NCBI GenBank assembly: GCA_027624035.1
Contig: JAQBUI010000024.1
Coordinates: forward strand, 1-55,345
Direction: 5' to 3'
DNA length: 55,345 nt
Origin: Pseudomonadota bacterium
GTDB lineage: Bacteria > Pseudomonadota > Gammaproteobacteria > Pseudomonadales > Azotimanducaceae
Shown: in pieces, positions 9,527 through 18,025 of the stretch
Position numbering within the stretch: position 1 is the first letter of the stretch
Layout of the letters: each line of letters starts with the position of its first letter
The notes under the pieces: generated by a model
What the model was told of the DNA's origin: nothing
What the model saw: only the letters and a program-made list of their open reading frames with translations
Database searches by the model: none
Made by a program: the position numbers and the translations under genes

Positions 9527-10970
9527 CGGGGGATATCCGGGCAGCATCGAACTGGCCGGACAACAATCGGCGGCCACACTGCTATACGAGATGCTGGCTG
9601 AGGCCATGGCGATGTTTCCCGAAACCTTCGCCGATGTGCCGTTGGCCGGAGACGTTACTACATTCCGCAGCACCTACCCTATCGTGCTCCCACAGTTTGA
9701 GGCGGCCCGGCTGGCAAGCCCGCAGCGGGTGGAGATAGCAGGTTTCCTGGCAGAATCGTTCGGTCACCATCTGGTCTGGCAGAGCGCCCGGGGCAGTGAA
9801 CCGCTCGAGAGTTATTTGACTGAATCCGGGACGCCGCTTGCGCTCCAGTGGCAGGAGGGTAGCGGGGAGCCGGGCTGGACGCCCCAATTTGATTACCATG
9901 GGGTGCAATGGTGCGGCGCCGCGTTCAGCGATCTTGGGCAGCACCTTGCTCAAAGGAACATTATTACACCCCAGGCAGGCCATGCCCTTCGCTGGCTAAG
10001 TGAAACGCTGCTGGATGATGGCCGCGTGCACCTGACGGGCCGAAAGATCGTGATGATGGGCGCGAGTGCGGAGATGGCCCCAGTGCAACACTGGCTGCAA
10101 GCCGGCGCCGATGTTCTGTGGCTGGACATACGCCCGCCTTCAGATGCCTGGCTCGGGGCATCAGGTCACGCCGGGCATCTCGCCTGGCCGGTCTCGGGTT
10201 CTGATCTGCTGCACACCGACCCGCGCGATCTGGTGGCGACCATACTGGCTTTCGCTGATGGCGATGCCGTGGACCTGGGCCTGTATGCTTACGCGCCGGG
10301 TCAGGCGAGAGAACTGCGTCTTACCGGTTGCATGAATGCCATTGTGAGGGCCTTGCCGGCACCGTTGATTGCAAGCGTCACCATGCTGGTGTCGCCGACC
10401 ACGCCGACGGAACTGAGCGCACATGATTGCTCTGCGATGGCCGCGCGATGGCAGACTCGCCCACGGTCGGAATCGGTACTGGATGGGCTCGGCCTTCTTG
10501 GCCGCGGTGGCGGAAGCGCCATCTGCCAGGGCGCGGCCGCAACGCGGACCGTCGTCGGGATTCAGGGGGCGAGCTATCAGGCAGCGCAATACTTTGGAAA
10601 AGTGGTCACGGCGGAATACTGGGCCCGCCATGGCATCCCCGTTTCGAACGTGACCGAGCCACTTCGGGTTTCAGCCAACACAGCCGCCATCACTCGAACA
10701 AGATCAATACAGCATCCCGTATTCGATGCCGCCTTCATTGGAGCCGATGCCTTTGGTGTTGAGACTTTTACACCAGAACTGTCCCGGACCCTGAATGGTC
10801 TGCTGGCCGTTCATGACTGGACTCACCCCGAACGCCAGATTCCAGGAGAGATACGAGTCCATGGCGGTATTCACACCTTGCCGTATCCACTTGAAGCGAC
10901 CCTCAGGGCGGCCGCCACGTGGGGATTCATTCGATCTCCAGGGCTCGTGGCTGGGCTGTTGCGCAGATGA
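9519..10970 (+). CDS. Conserved protein of unknown function with Rossmann-like glycine motif
   Basis: About 483 residues from GTG 9519, which would overlap the ACAD stop by 8 bases; ATG 9591 is an alternative. An open frame continues upstream to 9348, but that part is the shadow of the ACAD. Around residue 175, GRKIVMMGASAEMAPV followed by ADVLWLDIRPP looks like a nucleotide-binding beta-alpha-beta unit (glycine-rich turn, then an acidic residue at the end of strand 2). Further on are FGKVVTAEYWARHGIP and QGASYQAAQY. There is no signal peptide. I do not recognise a named family, though similar proteins of unknown function exist in actinobacteria and plants (recollection). Tight linkage to the ACAD pair suggests a role on the same acyl-CoA. 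Confidence 0.75.
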   Translation: MPDGGYPGSIELAGQQSAATLLYEMLAEAMAMFPETFADVPLAGDVTTFRSTYPIVLPQFEAARLASPQRVEIAGFLAESFGHHLVWQSARGSEPLESYLTESGTPLALQWQEGSGEPGWTPQFDYHGVQWCGAAFSDLGQHLAQRNIITPQAGHALRWLSETLLDDGRVHLTGRKIVMMGASAEMAPVQHWLQAGADVLWLDIRPPSDAWLGASGHAGHLAWPVSGSDLLHTDPRDLVATILAFADGDAVDLGLYAYAPGQARELRLTGCMNAIVRALPAPLIASVTMLVSPTTPTELSAHDCSAMAARWQTRPRSESVLDGLGLLGRGGGSAICQGAAATRTVVGIQGASYQAAQYFGKVVTAEYWARHGIPVSNVTEPLRVSANTAAITRTRSIQHPVFDAAFIGADAFGVETFTPELSRTLNGLLAVHDWTHPERQIPGEIRVHGGIHTLPYPLEATLRAAATWGFIRSPGLVAGLLRR

Positions 10971-11415
10971 CGACTTTGCACGGCCGTCAGATTCGGGGCG
11001 CGAATACACCGATGGTTGCTCGGCTTACCTCGCTTCCTCGATCTCAGTCCGAGCGGTCGACTCGCTCAATCACGCTCAAGCCATTGGACTACAAAGTATT
11101 TCAACCTGGTGTCGATCCAAACCCGTCAGTGGACGGCAAGACCGTGAATGCACGAGTGGATCGGGCACGTAGCAAGGCACACAAGCCCAAACCCAACCAT
11201 CCGTGGCGAGCGCTCCCTGCCACCGAAGGCGGGTTCCGGCAGTTGCCAGGGTCGTAACGTGAGTACATTTCTACTTTGGAGAAAGGCGGACATCCTATTC
11301 AGGTTCGACACTGTAGCGCCCAAATGCCGCCATGCTTGTCTGAACGGTGTTAGGTAGACTGTCCCCCGGAGTTAGCGATGTCAGGTACAACTGTTCGAGG
11401 AGTAAGGAAAGCGTG
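10971..11415 (+). other. Intergenic region with a possible transposase remnant
   Basis: 445 bases without a convincing gene. A frame ending at TAA 11255-11257 encodes KVFQPGVDPNPSVDGK and then HKPKPNHPWR. The last motif resembles the basic, proline-rich C-terminal end of several transposase families, so this may be a decayed insertion sequence tail. No terminal repeats or target duplication were seen, and confidence is low. The final 20 bases carry the AGGAGTAAGGA ribosome-binding site of the next gene. Confidence 0.3.
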
Positions 11416-12909
11416 ATGGACCATCAGTTGATCGAGCAGATTGAAGCCGCCCGCAAGCGAACGCTGGATGGTGCGCGTCCCGACGTGGTCGAACGGTCGC
11501 ACGACCAGGGGCATCTGACCGCCCGGGAGCGACTTGCACTGCTCTTTGACGTAGACAGCTTCGTTGAATACGGGGCACTGGCGGGTGCGACAACACGCCC
11601 GGAGGACGAACATTACGCCGATGGCCTGGTGGCTGGCGTCGGCCTGATTGAACGCCAGCCCGTGGTAGCGGGGAGCTATGACACATCCATCCTGAACGGT
11701 ACCCAGAGTGACCGCAGTCAGCGCAAGCTCGCCAAGCTGATGTATCTTGCCGTTGAACATCGCTGGCCCTTTGTCTGCTTCGTGACCGGCGAAGGGGCAA
11801 GGCTCGATGACCCCCTGCCAGGGCCCCCGATTGCGGTCGCGCCACGAGGGCGCTTCGAGATCTACGACGGCCTGGCTGAATTGAACGGCTGGGCGCCCAC
11901 CATCGCCATCGTTTGTGGTCGTTCGGTGGATGGTCACACGGGTATCGCGATGCTTTCTGATCTGGTGATTGCCGCCGGGGATGCGGAGTTTGGATCACTG
12001 GATGGCTCGTCCCGATCAGCCAAAGACTATGCCAGGACGGGTGATGTGGACGTGCTGGCTGCCGATGACAGGCAGGCGATTGATCTCGCCCGACAGTATC
12101 TGGGTTTGTACCTTCACGAGCCGCGCTCAGGTGAACCTCCGGCCGACGCAGACGCAATTGCGGATCTCATTCCAGAGAATCGGCGCCGCCCCTATGACAT
12201 GCGCAAGGTGATTGCCGCCTTTGCGGACGACGGCAGCGTGCTTGAACTTGGCGCAGACTGGGGCCGGTCCATGCTTACGGTGCTGGCGCGCCTGGATGGA
12301 CGCACTGTTGGCATCTACGCCAATCAACCCAGGTCGCCGCTGGCGGGTGCCATTGATGCAGCTGCTGCAGACAAGGCCAGCCGCTTCATCGACCTCTGCG
12401 ACGCGTACGAGTACCCCATCGTGAGCTTTGTGGATAACCCGGGCTATATGGTGGGTCCCCAGGCAGAGCGGGAAGGCATCGCGCGGCATCACGCCCGGCC
12501 GCTCGCGGCGCTGCATCATCGCACCGTACCACTGTATTCCGTTCAGATTCGCAAGGCCTATGGCCTTGGGCCGTACGCGATGTCCGGCTGGGGTGCGGCG
12601 CGCCGGGTCCCGGAATTGCGGCTTGCCTGGCCGTCGGTTGAGTCCGGCGGCATGTCGCTTGAGGGCGCGGCCTATCTGGTCAAACGCAAGGAGATTCTGG
12701 CAGCGGCAAGCAAGCAAGAGGCCCTGGCCATCCGCGATGACTATGCCGAACGGATGCGTGACGCAACATCGGGGTTACGGGCGGGCCGCAGCTATCAGTT
12801 TGACGACATTGTCACGCCGCGCGACACCAGAGCGCGGATCACTACGATGCTGAAACGAACCCCTCGGAAATTGAGCGCGGTCAAGAAACATGCAATTGAT
12901 CCCAGGTAA
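11416..12909 (+). CDS. Acyl-CoA carboxylase carboxyltransferase (beta) subunit, copy 1
   Basis: 497 residues from ATG 11416, with AGGAGTAAGGA upstream. The crotonase-like carboxyltransferase fold is shown by HLTARERLALLFDVDSFVEYG at the N-terminus, by YPIVSFVDNPGYMVGP near residue 340, and by LYSVQIRKAYGLGPYAMSG, the oxyanion-hole region of the C-terminal domain. In the N-terminal domain the usual glycine-rich SGGARIQ motif is replaced by GEGARLDD. Such enzymes move carboxyl from carboxybiotin to acyl-CoA. No biotin carboxylase or biotin-carrier gene is in the window. It pairs with the next gene, 21 bases downstream. Confidence 0.9.
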   Translation: MDHQLIEQIEAARKRTLDGARPDVVERSHDQGHLTARERLALLFDVDSFVEYGALAGATTRPEDEHYADGLVAGVGLIERQPVVAGSYDTSILNGTQSDRSQRKLAKLMYLAVEHRWPFVCFVTGEGARLDDPLPGPPIAVAPRGRFEIYDGLAELNGWAPTIAIVCGRSVDGHTGIAMLSDLVIAAGDAEFGSLDGSSRSAKDYARTGDVDVLAADDRQAIDLARQYLGLYLHEPRSGEPPADADAIADLIPENRRRPYDMRKVIAAFADDGSVLELGADWGRSMLTVLARLDGRTVGIYANQPRSPLAGAIDAAAADKASRFIDLCDAYEYPIVSFVDNPGYMVGPQAEREGIARHHARPLAALHHRTVPLYSVQIRKAYGLGPYAMSGWGAARRVPELRLAWPSVESGGMSLEGAAYLVKRKEILAAASKQEALAIRDDYAERMRDATSGLRAGRSYQFDDIVTPRDTRARITTMLKRTPRKLSAVKKHAIDPR

Positions 12910-12930
12910 CAGGCAAGCGAGGCCATCGCG

Positions 12931-14355
12931 ATGAATGAGCAGGAGCTTGGTGCACTAAGGCGCGCGAGGCAGAGGCAACAGGACGCGGCCAGGCCTGACA
13001 TTGTCACAAAGGTGCACGAGAGTAACAAATTGACGGCCCATGAGCGAATGGCTCTGCTGCTGGACGATGGGTCTGCCGTGGAGTACGGCAGTATTGCTGC
13101 CAGGAGTGCCGAAGGAGACTGGCTCGCGGAAGCCGGTGGTGTGGATTTCGTCGGCACCATTGACGGTCAGGCGGTGATTGCCTCGTCCACTGACTACACC
13201 GACCACGGTGGGGGTTACGGTGCCGGGCGGCTTGGACGGCTGTTTGCACTTGCCTTTGAACACCGGTGGCCCGTGGTCATGTTTGTCGATGGCGGTGGCA
13301 GCCGGGCGCGACATCCGCGGGTTGGTATGGGCCACATCGAGACCAGTGGTCCCATCGGTCGGTTCTCCTTTCTGGACGGTGTGCCGGAACTGTCCGGCTG
13401 GTCGCCGGTGGTGGCCATCGTGTCTGGCCCGTCCTTCGCTGGCCACGCCAGCCTCGCCGGCTTTTCCGATTTCCTGATCAGTACACCCGGGTCTGCCATT
13501 GGCATGGGCGGCCCGCCCATGGTGGAAGCAGCACTTGGCCAGCGGCTGCGTCCAAATGAACTGGCAGGGTCTGAGATGCATGAAGTCGGTGGCGGAATTG
13601 ACCTGCTGGTCCCCGACGAACACGCCGCCATCGCGGCCGCCAGGCGATATCTGTCTTTCTACTCTGGCGGTGCGACTGGCGGATCAAATCCATCGCGACG
13701 GGATCTGAACGATCTGGATACCGACGGGGCGTACGACATGCAGGATGTCATCGAGGCGGTCTGTGATGCAGATAGTCTGTTTGAAATCAGACCCCGGTTT
13801 GCGCCGGCGCTGATCACCAGCCTCGGCAGAATTGGTGGCAGGACGGTAGGCATTCTTGCGAACCAGCCACTGGTCGATGATGGCGCCATTGACCAGCATG
13901 CGGCCACCAAGATCGCCCGGTTCGTGGAACTCTGCAATACCTATGAGTATCCGATGGTGTCTTTCATCGACACCCCGGGCTGCGTCAGTCACTGGTCTTC
14001 AAAGCGTGAGGAACCGGTGACAGAGAGCGGCCTGACCCGCTGGCACATGAGGCCGATCATCGCCCATCAACAGCGCACAGTGCCTCTGATGAGCGTCCAG
14101 ACCCGCCGCGGCCGTGGCCTTGGTGCGGCGCTGATGACAGGGGTTTCCAGCACCCGGGGCGTGCCGGCGCTTCGCCTCGGCTGGGCGGGGGTCGAAACTG
14201 GTCGACGGGACGGCTTTTCAGCGGTGGTGGATCACAACGCATTCGATGACATCATCCTGCCGGGTGAGACCCGGGAGCGGATCATGCGGGTCTTGCACCT
14301 GTTTCCCCGGCGGATGGATCGCAAACAGAAGAAACACTTTATCGATATGTGGTGA
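12931..14355 (+). CDS. Acyl-CoA carboxylase carboxyltransferase (beta) subunit, copy 2
   Basis: 474 residues, related to the preceding gene throughout. N-terminal KLTAHERMALLLDDGSAVEYG, then MFVDGGGSRARHPRVG in place of SGGARIQ, then GSAIGMGGPPMVEAALG, which is the more canonical N-terminal acyl-CoA site. The C-terminal domain has YPMVSFIDTPGCVSHW and SVQTRRGRGLGAALMTG. It lacks ~25 residues relative to copy 1 near the end. Two similar but unequal subunits side by side suggest a heteromer. The start ATG 12931 has GAGG upstream. The downstream gene begins 9 bases after the stop. Confidence 0.9.
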   Translation: MNEQELGALRRARQRQQDAARPDIVTKVHESNKLTAHERMALLLDDGSAVEYGSIAARSAEGDWLAEAGGVDFVGTIDGQAVIASSTDYTDHGGGYGAGRLGRLFALAFEHRWPVVMFVDGGGSRARHPRVGMGHIETSGPIGRFSFLDGVPELSGWSPVVAIVSGPSFAGHASLAGFSDFLISTPGSAIGMGGPPMVEAALGQRLRPNELAGSEMHEVGGGIDLLVPDEHAAIAAARRYLSFYSGGATGGSNPSRRDLNDLDTDGAYDMQDVIEAVCDADSLFEIRPRFAPALITSLGRIGGRTVGILANQPLVDDGAIDQHAATKIARFVELCNTYEYPMVSFIDTPGCVSHWSSKREEPVTESGLTRWHMRPIIAHQQRTVPLMSVQTRRGRGLGAALMTGVSSTRGVPALRLGWAGVETGRRDGFSAVVDHNAFDDIILPGETRERIMRVLHLFPRRMDRKQKKHFIDMW

Positions 14356-14364
14356 GGTTCTGAT

Positions 14365-15423
14365 GTGCGCAGGAAAACGGTGGCGAGGGCGATGATCAAT
14401 CTGATCTACGATGGGGATATCGGGCCGGACCCGTGTGACTTCAGTACCATCTCCATGCTGCACGAATATCATGAACGGGGGATGATCAATCTGATGGGGG
14501 TGATGGGCGTCACGCCTGACCCGTTCCTGGCATCGACCTTCAGCCTATACAACCAGATCCATGGGCACGACATTCCCATCGGCGCCTATCGGGAAGGCCC
14601 ATCCAATTCGAGGATTCCCGAGGCGATCAGGTCAGAGTATTACAAGGCGCTGTCCTGGGCCTGTCGGCATCCGGACCCGAACCGGGTCATGTTTGAGAAA
14701 TACGGCAACACTGCCACGCAACGCGAATCCGATGTGCTCGATTCAGTTCAGATGTATCGGAGCCTGCTCGCTACTGTCCCCGACGACAGTGTGACCATCT
14801 ATGCGGCCGGCCAGCTGTATAATTTTGAATCCCTGCTCCGGACCGGGCCCGATCATTACTCCGAGCTCTCCGGTGCGGAACTGCTGCAACGGAAGGTGTG
14901 TCGGTTTGTCTTCATGGGCGGTTACTTTCCTGATTCTTCGGTGAACGAATGGTATCGGCAGCATACCGCGGACGCGGAGTGGAACTGGTGGGGTTTTGGC
15001 AGCCGGAACACGAGCAAGGTCAGCCTTGAGGCAATTACCGCCATGGGCAAACCGGTGACCTACATCGGAGCAGAGCAGGGCGTTCGAGTGCTCGTCGGCC
15101 GGGAAGTCATCGCCAGATTGGGTCGAAATCATCCCACCACAGAAGCATTTCTTCTGTCGACCATGCTGACTGACAAAGATGATCGTGAGCCGGTCGGGCT
15201 GATCAGGGAAAACCCTGCCTATGACGAGATTACGCTGTATCACGTGGTTGAGGATGGCGTGGGACGATACTTTGATCGACTCTCGGGCAGGGTGGTGGTG
15301 GATGAAAATGGTGCCAACCGCTGGCTCCCGGGTGGTGGCAACGAGAGCTATCTGACCATTCAGCACGGAGTCGAGCCAGAGCTCGGCCGGATCATTACCG
15401 ATCGAATCACCGGTCGCTTCTAG
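14365..15423 (+). CDS. Nucleoside hydrolase-like protein
   Basis: 352 residues from GTG 14365, with TGAGG seven bases upstream; ATG 14392 would give 343. The N-terminus MINLIYDGDIGPDPCDFSTI resembles the calcium-binding DTDIGxDxDD loop of inosine/uridine-preferring nucleoside hydrolases, with one Asp shifted. Later regions fit the fold (VTIYAAGQLYNFESLL, FVFMGGYFP, AFLLSTMLTDK and a C-terminal acidic region). These enzymes cleave the N-glycosidic bond of nucleosides using Ca2+; related proteins may act on other ribosides. Association with acyl-CoA genes is unusual. About 100 bp of its 3' end is duplicated downstream at 15551-15649. Confidence 0.75.
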   Translation: MRRKTVARAMINLIYDGDIGPDPCDFSTISMLHEYHERGMINLMGVMGVTPDPFLASTFSLYNQIHGHDIPIGAYREGPSNSRIPEAIRSEYYKALSWACRHPDPNRVMFEKYGNTATQRESDVLDSVQMYRSLLATVPDDSVTIYAAGQLYNFESLLRTGPDHYSELSGAELLQRKVCRFVFMGGYFPDSSVNEWYRQHTADAEWNWWGFGSRNTSKVSLEAITAMGKPVTYIGAEQGVRVLVGREVIARLGRNHPTTEAFLLSTMLTDKDDREPVGLIRENPAYDEITLYHVVEDGVGRYFDRLSGRVVVDENGANRWLPGGGNESYLTIQHGVEPELGRIITDRITGRF

Positions 15424-15440
15424 CGATGGACGCAGGGATA

Positions 15441-15549
15441 AATGGGGTCAGATAAATGGGTCAGAGTCGAATTTACAAATGGATAAATGGGGTCAGAGTC
15501 GAATTTGGACAAATGGGGTCAGAGTCTGGGTCAGAGTCGAATTTACATA
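15441..15549 (+). repeat. Cluster of REP-like GGGTCAGAGTCGAATTT repeats
   Basis: At least four head-to-tail, partly truncated copies of the motif GGGGTCAGAGTCGAATTTACA lie between the nucleoside-hydrolase gene and its duplicated 3' end. All are in the same orientation, separated by AAATG-like spacers. The same motif forms perfect palindromes at 16619-16660 and 51928-51969. This is a dispersed REP-type family, often spread by REP-associated tyrosine transposases (established for REPs in general); no such transposase is in the window. Confidence 0.85.
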
Positions 15550-15550
15550 T

Positions 15551-15649
15551 GTGGCAACGAGAGCTACCTGACCAGGACGGAGTCGAGCCCGAACTTGGCC
15601 GGATCATTTCCGATCGAATCACCGGGCGTTTCTAGCGATGGACGCCAGG
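15551..15649 (+). pseudogene. Duplicated 3' end of the nucleoside-hydrolase-like gene
   Basis: About 100 bp here repeat 15335-15438, covering the last ~28 codons, the stop and the following GATGGACGC. The match is interrupted by scattered substitutions and a 4-base deletion that breaks the frame. The copy is separated from the original by the REP-like cluster. It encodes no protein of its own and probably arose by tandem duplication or by insertion of the repeats. Confidence 0.85.
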
Positions 15650-15691
15650 ACAGATCCGCGACGCTAAGTCGAAGGGGAGAGGGAGAGAGGT

Positions 15692-16615
15692 ATGAAGGAA
15701 TTTACTGGCAAGCTGGCAGTGATCACCGGGGGCGGAACCGGAATGGGCCGGGCCCTTGCGCGGCAACTGGTGGCCGAGGGCTGTAACGTTGCTACCTGCG
15801 ATATCTTTGACGCAAACCTTGCCGAGACGCTGGCGCTCTGTGAGCGTGAGGCGGCCCAGGGCGTGCGGATTTCCACGCACCATTGTGATGTTGGCAGCGA
15901 GGAGCAGATACTCGCTTTTCGTGACGAAGTCGTCAGCCGGCATGAGACCGATCACATCAATTTACTGTTCAACAATGCAGGTATCGCAGGCGGCGGCAGC
16001 TTTGTCCTGTCGGACCGCGACGAATGGGAGCGTACCTTCGATATCTGCTGGTTTGGGGTGTATCACTGTACACGGGCATTCTTTCCCCTACTCATGGCGT
16101 CGTCGGAAGGTCACATCATCAACACCAGCAGCGTCAATGGCTTCTGGGCGCACCTGGGGCCGGAGACGCCCCATACGGCCTACAGCAGCGCCAAATTCGC
16201 CGTCAAGGGATTCTCGGAGGCCCTGCTGACGGACCTGCGCCTGAACGCGCCTCACATCAAGGTCTCGGTGGTGATGCCCGGCCACGTCGGCACCCATATT
16301 GGCATCAATACCAGCAAACTGTTTGGTCATCCCACCGCGAACGAAATGAGCGATGCAGAGGTCGACTCGATCCGAGCGCGCCTGAATCGACGTGGCATTG
16401 ACACAGACGGCCTCGATAACGATGGCATTCGTGCTCGCATCGCCCAGCAGCGTACCGACTGGGTGGAGAAGGCACCCGTCAGCCCGGCCCAGGCGGCCGG
16501 CATCATCCTCGATGGGGTACGCAATGAGGAATGGCGCATCCTGGTGGGCGACGATGCCGTCAATCTTGACGAACGGGCCCGCAAGGACCCGAAGGGCCTC
16601 TACGACCCCCGATAA
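15692..16615 (+). CDS. SDR-family oxidoreductase
   Basis: 307 residues. Classical short-chain dehydrogenase features: TGGGTGMGRALA (NAD(P)-binding, residues ~12-23), CDV near residue 70, NNAG (~95), catalytic Ser in NTSSVNG (~148) and YSSAK (~168-172), then MPGHVGT. Asp in CDIFD after strand 2 favours NAD(H). A C-terminal extension of ~60 residues past the core is helical and charged. It would oxidise or reduce a hydroxy/keto group of a metabolite, perhaps an acyl-CoA given its neighbours. A GGGAGAGAGG ribosome-binding site precedes ATG 15692. The stop abuts a REP-like palindrome shared with the convergent CoA-transferase gene. Confidence 0.92.
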   Translation: MKEFTGKLAVITGGGTGMGRALARQLVAEGCNVATCDIFDANLAETLALCEREAAQGVRISTHHCDVGSEEQILAFRDEVVSRHETDHINLLFNNAGIAGGGSFVLSDRDEWERTFDICWFGVYHCTRAFFPLLMASSEGHIINTSSVNGFWAHLGPETPHTAYSSAKFAVKGFSEALLTDLRLNAPHIKVSVVMPGHVGTHIGINTSKLFGHPTANEMSDAEVDSIRARLNRRGIDTDGLDNDGIRARIAQQRTDWVEKAPVSPAQAAGIILDGVRNEEWRILVGDDAVNLDERARKDPKGLYDPR

Positions 16616-16682
16616 ATGGGGTCAGAGTCGAATTTACATTTGTAAATTCGACTCTGACCCTATTTATCTGACCCTATTTATC
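16616..16682. repeat. REP-like perfect palindrome between convergent genes
   Basis: Arms 16619-16638 (GGGTCAGAGTCGAATTTACA) and 16641-16660 are perfect 20-bp inverted repeats around a TT spacer. An extra truncated copy (CTGACCCTATTTAT) runs to 16682. The element begins right after the SDR stop codon and includes the stop of the CaiB-type gene on the other strand. The hairpin could act as a bidirectional terminator or mRNA 3' stabiliser; that role is inference. Confidence 0.92.
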
Positions 16683-17817
16683 TCTTGTTCATGAACTCTT
16701 CCCGAACCTGGCTGGTGTGCTGGCCGAGGTCAGGTACTGCGAGTTCTGAGGATGTCTCGCCGGGTAGCTCTGCGCCTCGGCCCAGGGCAGCGACGGACCC
16801 GCGGGAGGTCCTGATCTGTCGGAAGCGGTTCTGGGGGTGGTCCATAAGGTCGCCAAGACTGCTGACTCTGCCGTAGGCGACTTTTGCTTCGTCCAGCCGT
16901 TTGACCATGGCTTCCAGATCAGTCTGTTGGAAGATGGCTTCGATCAAGGGGTCCAACACGTCACGATTCAGAACGCGCTGTGCATTACTGAGAAATCGCG
17001 GGTCGTCGGCAAGGTCCGCTTGCTGCAGGGCCACCCGGCACAGGTCGCGCCACTCCCGTTCATTCTGAATGCTGATCAAGACCTGCCGGCCGTCCTTGCA
17101 GCCAAATGCACCATAGGGTGCGATGCTGGGGTGTTTCAGGCCATGGTTGCCTGGTGTGAACCCGCCGTACCGGAACTGCAGATAAGGGACATTCATCCAG
17201 TCCGCCGTCGAGTGAAACAGTGAGACGTTGATCAATCGTCCATTTCGCTCCGGGTCCCTCTCCCGCGCGAACAGTGCCCGCAGGATTTCACTGTGGGCGG
17301 TCATCCCGGCGGAGATGTCTGAAACGGATACGCCCACCCGGGTCAGTTGATCTTCAATGCCGGTAATGGAACAGAGCCCTGTTTCCGCCTGGATCAACAG
17401 ATCGTAGGCCTTCTGGTTCCGGTACGGCCCTGATTCACCATAGCCGCTGATGGAGCAGACGATGAGTGACGGGAAGCGCTGTCTCAACTCTTCCGGTGCG
17501 AAGCCGAGGCGGGCCAGCGCCCCGGGTGCCAGGTTCTGGATGAACACGTCTGCGCGGGCCAGCATTTCTGAAAGGAGTTTGGCATCGCCTGATTCCTTCA
17601 GGTCCAGAACCACAGACTCCTTGCCGGCATTCAGCCACACAAAATAGGCACTCTGGTCCTTGACCAGGGTATCGTAACCGCGCGCGAAATCGCCCTCGGG
17701 GCGCTCGATCTTGATGACGCGTGCACCCGCTTCTGCCAGCCGGCCGGAGACATACGGCGCGGCGACGGCCTGCTCCAATGCGATGATGGTGATGCCTTTC
17801 AGGTCTTCGTCGTACAG
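16678..17817 (-). CDS. CaiB/BaiF-family (class III) CoA-transferase
   Basis: About 379 residues. Family features: LEQAVAAPYVSGRLAEAGA near the N-terminus, VIKIERPEGDFARGYD, LNAGKESVVLDLK, FIQNLAPGALARLG, catalytic Asp in YDLLIQAETGL, and NGRLINVSLF. These enzymes move CoA between carboxylic acids via an Asp-acyl-CoA anhydride. The start is odd: the frame is closed by TAG just upstream and holds no ATG or GTG before the conserved region. A CTG at 17817-17815 sits 8 bases after AGGAG and gives the usual N-terminus LYDEDLKGITIIALE; TTG 17778 would cut into the conserved domain. Confidence 0.9.
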   Translation of the reverse strand: MYDEDLKGITIIALEQAVAAPYVSGRLAEAGARVIKIERPEGDFARGYDTLVKDQSAYFVWLNAGKESVVLDLKESGDAKLLSEMLARADVFIQNLAPGALARLGFAPEELRQRFPSLIVCSISGYGESGPYRNQKAYDLLIQAETGLCSITGIEDQLTRVGVSVSDISAGMTAHSEILRALFARERDPERNGRLINVSLFHSTADWMNVPYLQFRYGGFTPGNHGLKHPSIAPYGAFGCKDGRQVLISIQNEREWRDLCRVALQQADLADDPRFLSNAQRVLNRDVLDPLIEAIFQQTDLEAMVKRLDEAKVAYGRVSSLGDLMDHPQNRFRQIRTSRGSVAALGRGAELPGETSSELAVPDLGQHTSQVREEFMNKR

Positions 17818-18025
17818 AGTGATCTCTCCTGGTGTAAGTTGAATGCCCTATTGTGGTTGCCCCAGGGGTTACCGGTTCGGGCCAGTGCGCCATCTCGACC
17901 GGCTCCACAGCTGGCCTGGTCCGATGATTCATTATAGGCAAACAGACTGACAATAACCGGCACCGCATCGGGGTGTTCGACCGTGATATGCTCCGGTGCA
18001 CAGACTCAACCCATAGGAAACCCTG

